Below, in pieces: positions 62,167 through 64,000 of a DNA stretch of 64,000 nucleotides (positions are counted from its first letter, which is position 1; every line of letters starts with the position of its first letter). The stretch comes from Lateolabrax maculatus (taxonomy: Eukaryota; Chordata; Actinopteri; Acropomatiformes; Lateolabracidae), in the NCBI GenBank assembly GCA_031216445.1, contig CM062219.1:5841001-5905000 (forward strand), given 5' to 3'. Under the pieces are notes generated by a model. It did no database searches, was not told the DNA's origin, and saw nothing but the letters and a program-made list of their open reading frames with translations. The position numbers were made by a program, and so were the translations under genes.

Positions 62167-64000
62167 CTGGAGATGGGTTATACAGGTGTAAACAGGTTAC
62201 TCTACACACTCACACAGGTGCCAGTATACATACTCTTTCTCACTGATTCACCAGCTTTACTAATATATTTTGCATTTTGCAGGTGAAGGAACATTATCAC
62301 TATACACACCCACGACCTATAAATATATTTGCTTATACTGAGACCTAATATTTTGACCTACATTTAACAATCCTGTATATTTGTAATGTATTATAGAATG
62401 CATTGAATGATATATTTGCAAATTATTGCAATATATGTATGTTATTGCTGTTTCATGCATTGTAAAAACATGACCACTTATTTTCCATATGTTAGCCAGC
62501 TAAATATCAGAAGAAGAGATGTGTGATCATTACATTTTGCAAACATTCGGGTAAGTGGCATTACATTGGCATGTATATCTAAATAAATGTAGAGTGATTA
62601 AATATATTTTTAATCGGATTTTTGATATATAGTATAATTATATCTATAGAATTATATTTTTGTGTTTGTTCTGAAAGGGAAAGAGTCAGTTTTACAGTCT
62701 GATTCTGGAGTGTAAATGTGAATGCCTTTGAATAAGTGTTTCACTGAAGTATGTGCATCTGGCGTTTTTCCAATAAAAGACTTGCAATGGAAAAAGAAAT
62801 AGGCAAGCAGGGAAAGGGAGGAGCACAAATGGCAATAAACAAGGAATGCAGGTACGGATTGAGTTCTCTCCTGTTGTCAGTAACCAACAAAACACAACAG
62901 TCTCACATCCAGCCCTGCCTGCAGGGCCCGCTGGGTTACCGTGAGGTAAAAGGTCACAGAGTAAGAGTCTCTCTCAAGGTGTTCTTCGTCTCTAAGAGCT
63001 GCCAGACATGGCATGTAAATATTTACAGGGACCGTTTGTGCAGAAAACACAGAGAGAGAAACTCCGTCAGTGTGCTACAGGCTGTCCAGTTAGTCCAGGA
63101 CACAAGTCATCCGGTGACTCGCTCCTCCGACGTTTGGACTTTGGAGATTGGATTTTTGCATCAGCAGGGTGCAGGATCACCACATGGCCGGCTCACACCA
63201 GAGCTCTGATGAATGAATTGCTTCCTGTGTCATGTTTGTTAACCTCCATTCAGCGTGATGAAGCATGGATGTCGAATAAGATGTAATACATCCCTGAGGA
63301 AAGAAATGGATGGAAATTAGATAGTGGCAGATTAATATAAACACTTCATTGTCACATTTTACACTATAAAGGACAAAAAATTGCACCAAGATGATAGTAA
63401 GAGTAGGAATCTAAACAGTAAAACAATCTCATACTAATGCACAGGAGAAATAAAAATTCTGTCTAAGACCACAAAGTGCTTTGAAGACAAGCAAATTACT
63501 TTAAAAAAATGTGTAATGTATTCCCTGGTCAGCAGAGCTCTGAATCAACTGTTACTGATTTATGACTCCTTTACCAAACATCCATTTTAACCTTCTGTCA
63601 AAATAACTACGCAGCTACAGGAATGTGGTGAGAACAGGATCGGGGTAACCAGTGCATACTCTGAGGTAAAATGGGGGAAGCACTCCAGTGTTAATAATCT
63701 GGAATATTAAAAATGTATACATAACCCTGGCAGAACCCAGTTTGTCCTGACAGCTGTAGCAACAAAGATCACTTCACTTCACTAGTGAAGTGAGTTATTT
63801 TAGCTAATAACATTACACTGATGCTTCCATGTGATGAACAACTGTGTATACTGTGTACTTTATACAATTAGTCAACATATTCAAAACAATTACAGAGCAA
63901 CAAGGGAATCCATGCAGCTGATTTCTCCCTTTTCCCTCACACTGGCACAGATATTTCCTTGCATAATTGGTGATTATTCCAGTTCTTTAATACAGATCTC
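62167..64000. other. Right-hand end, no identified gene
   Basis: Presumably intron or upstream sequence of the unknown minus-strand gene. The 152-codon + strand frame at 62751-63209 has no recognisable domain. Nothing else supported. Confidence 0.4.

Noticed and set aside
62751..63209. 152-codon + strand open frame
   Set aside because: No recognisable domain, no conserved-looking block, ordinary flanks; the length is within chance for a 64 kb window read in six frames.
1..64000. CRISPR arrays, rRNA, tRNA genes, bacterial-type operons
   Set aside because: None seen. Regularly spaced repeats here are microsatellites or transposon copies, and the genome is a vertebrate one.

Overview
This is an intron-rich vertebrate locus, almost certainly from a teleost fish of the perciform type. 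The reasons are: GT-AG spliced exons 27 to 219 bases long in AT-rich introns; many long (GT)n tracts; dense short interspersed elements of kinds common in fish; and two recognisable vertebrate genes. Nothing prokaryotic is present: no operons, CRISPR arrays or rRNA.

About 2.2 to 51.1 kb, + strand: an apparently complete GARNL3 gene (Rap/Ran-GAP domain-like 3). By eye I joined 31 exons from an ATG at 2526 to a TGA at 47896, with splice phase kept at every junction. The product is 1030 residues if every exon is used, or about 1001 without one 27-base micro-exon and one 60-base cassette. Order: a short N-terminus, a RapGAP domain (about 191-409) with the catalytic-type asparagine at 292, a linker, a citron-homology (CNH) beta-propeller (about 480-800), and a Ser/basic-rich tail. 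The 3' UTR probably runs about 3.2 kb to an AATAAA at 51064.

About 55.8 to 59.3 kb, - strand: PTGES, microsomal prostaglandin E synthase-1, complete in three coding exons (149 residues). Its 5' flank is TATA-less and holds one GC box. The two genes converge; the 4.7 kb between them holds a LINE reverse-transcriptase fragment and degraded repeats.

About 61.8 to 62.2 kb, - strand: the probable last exon of a gene I do not recognise.

The rest is introns and intergenic DNA. By internal comparison I found about nine repeat families with two or more copies. They include a CAGTGGTGG-ended MITE that clusters heavily and nests within itself around PTGES, and several fold-back elements.

I found no undescribed multigene system. 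The more interesting signals concern RNA processing of GARNL3: a three-codon uORF whose stop overlaps the start codon, a (TG)n tract directly at the exon 4 acceptor, a candidate second in-frame 27-base micro-exon, a tandem CAGCAG acceptor, and fold-back repeats in introns. All coordinates were read by eye, without alignment or transcript data.
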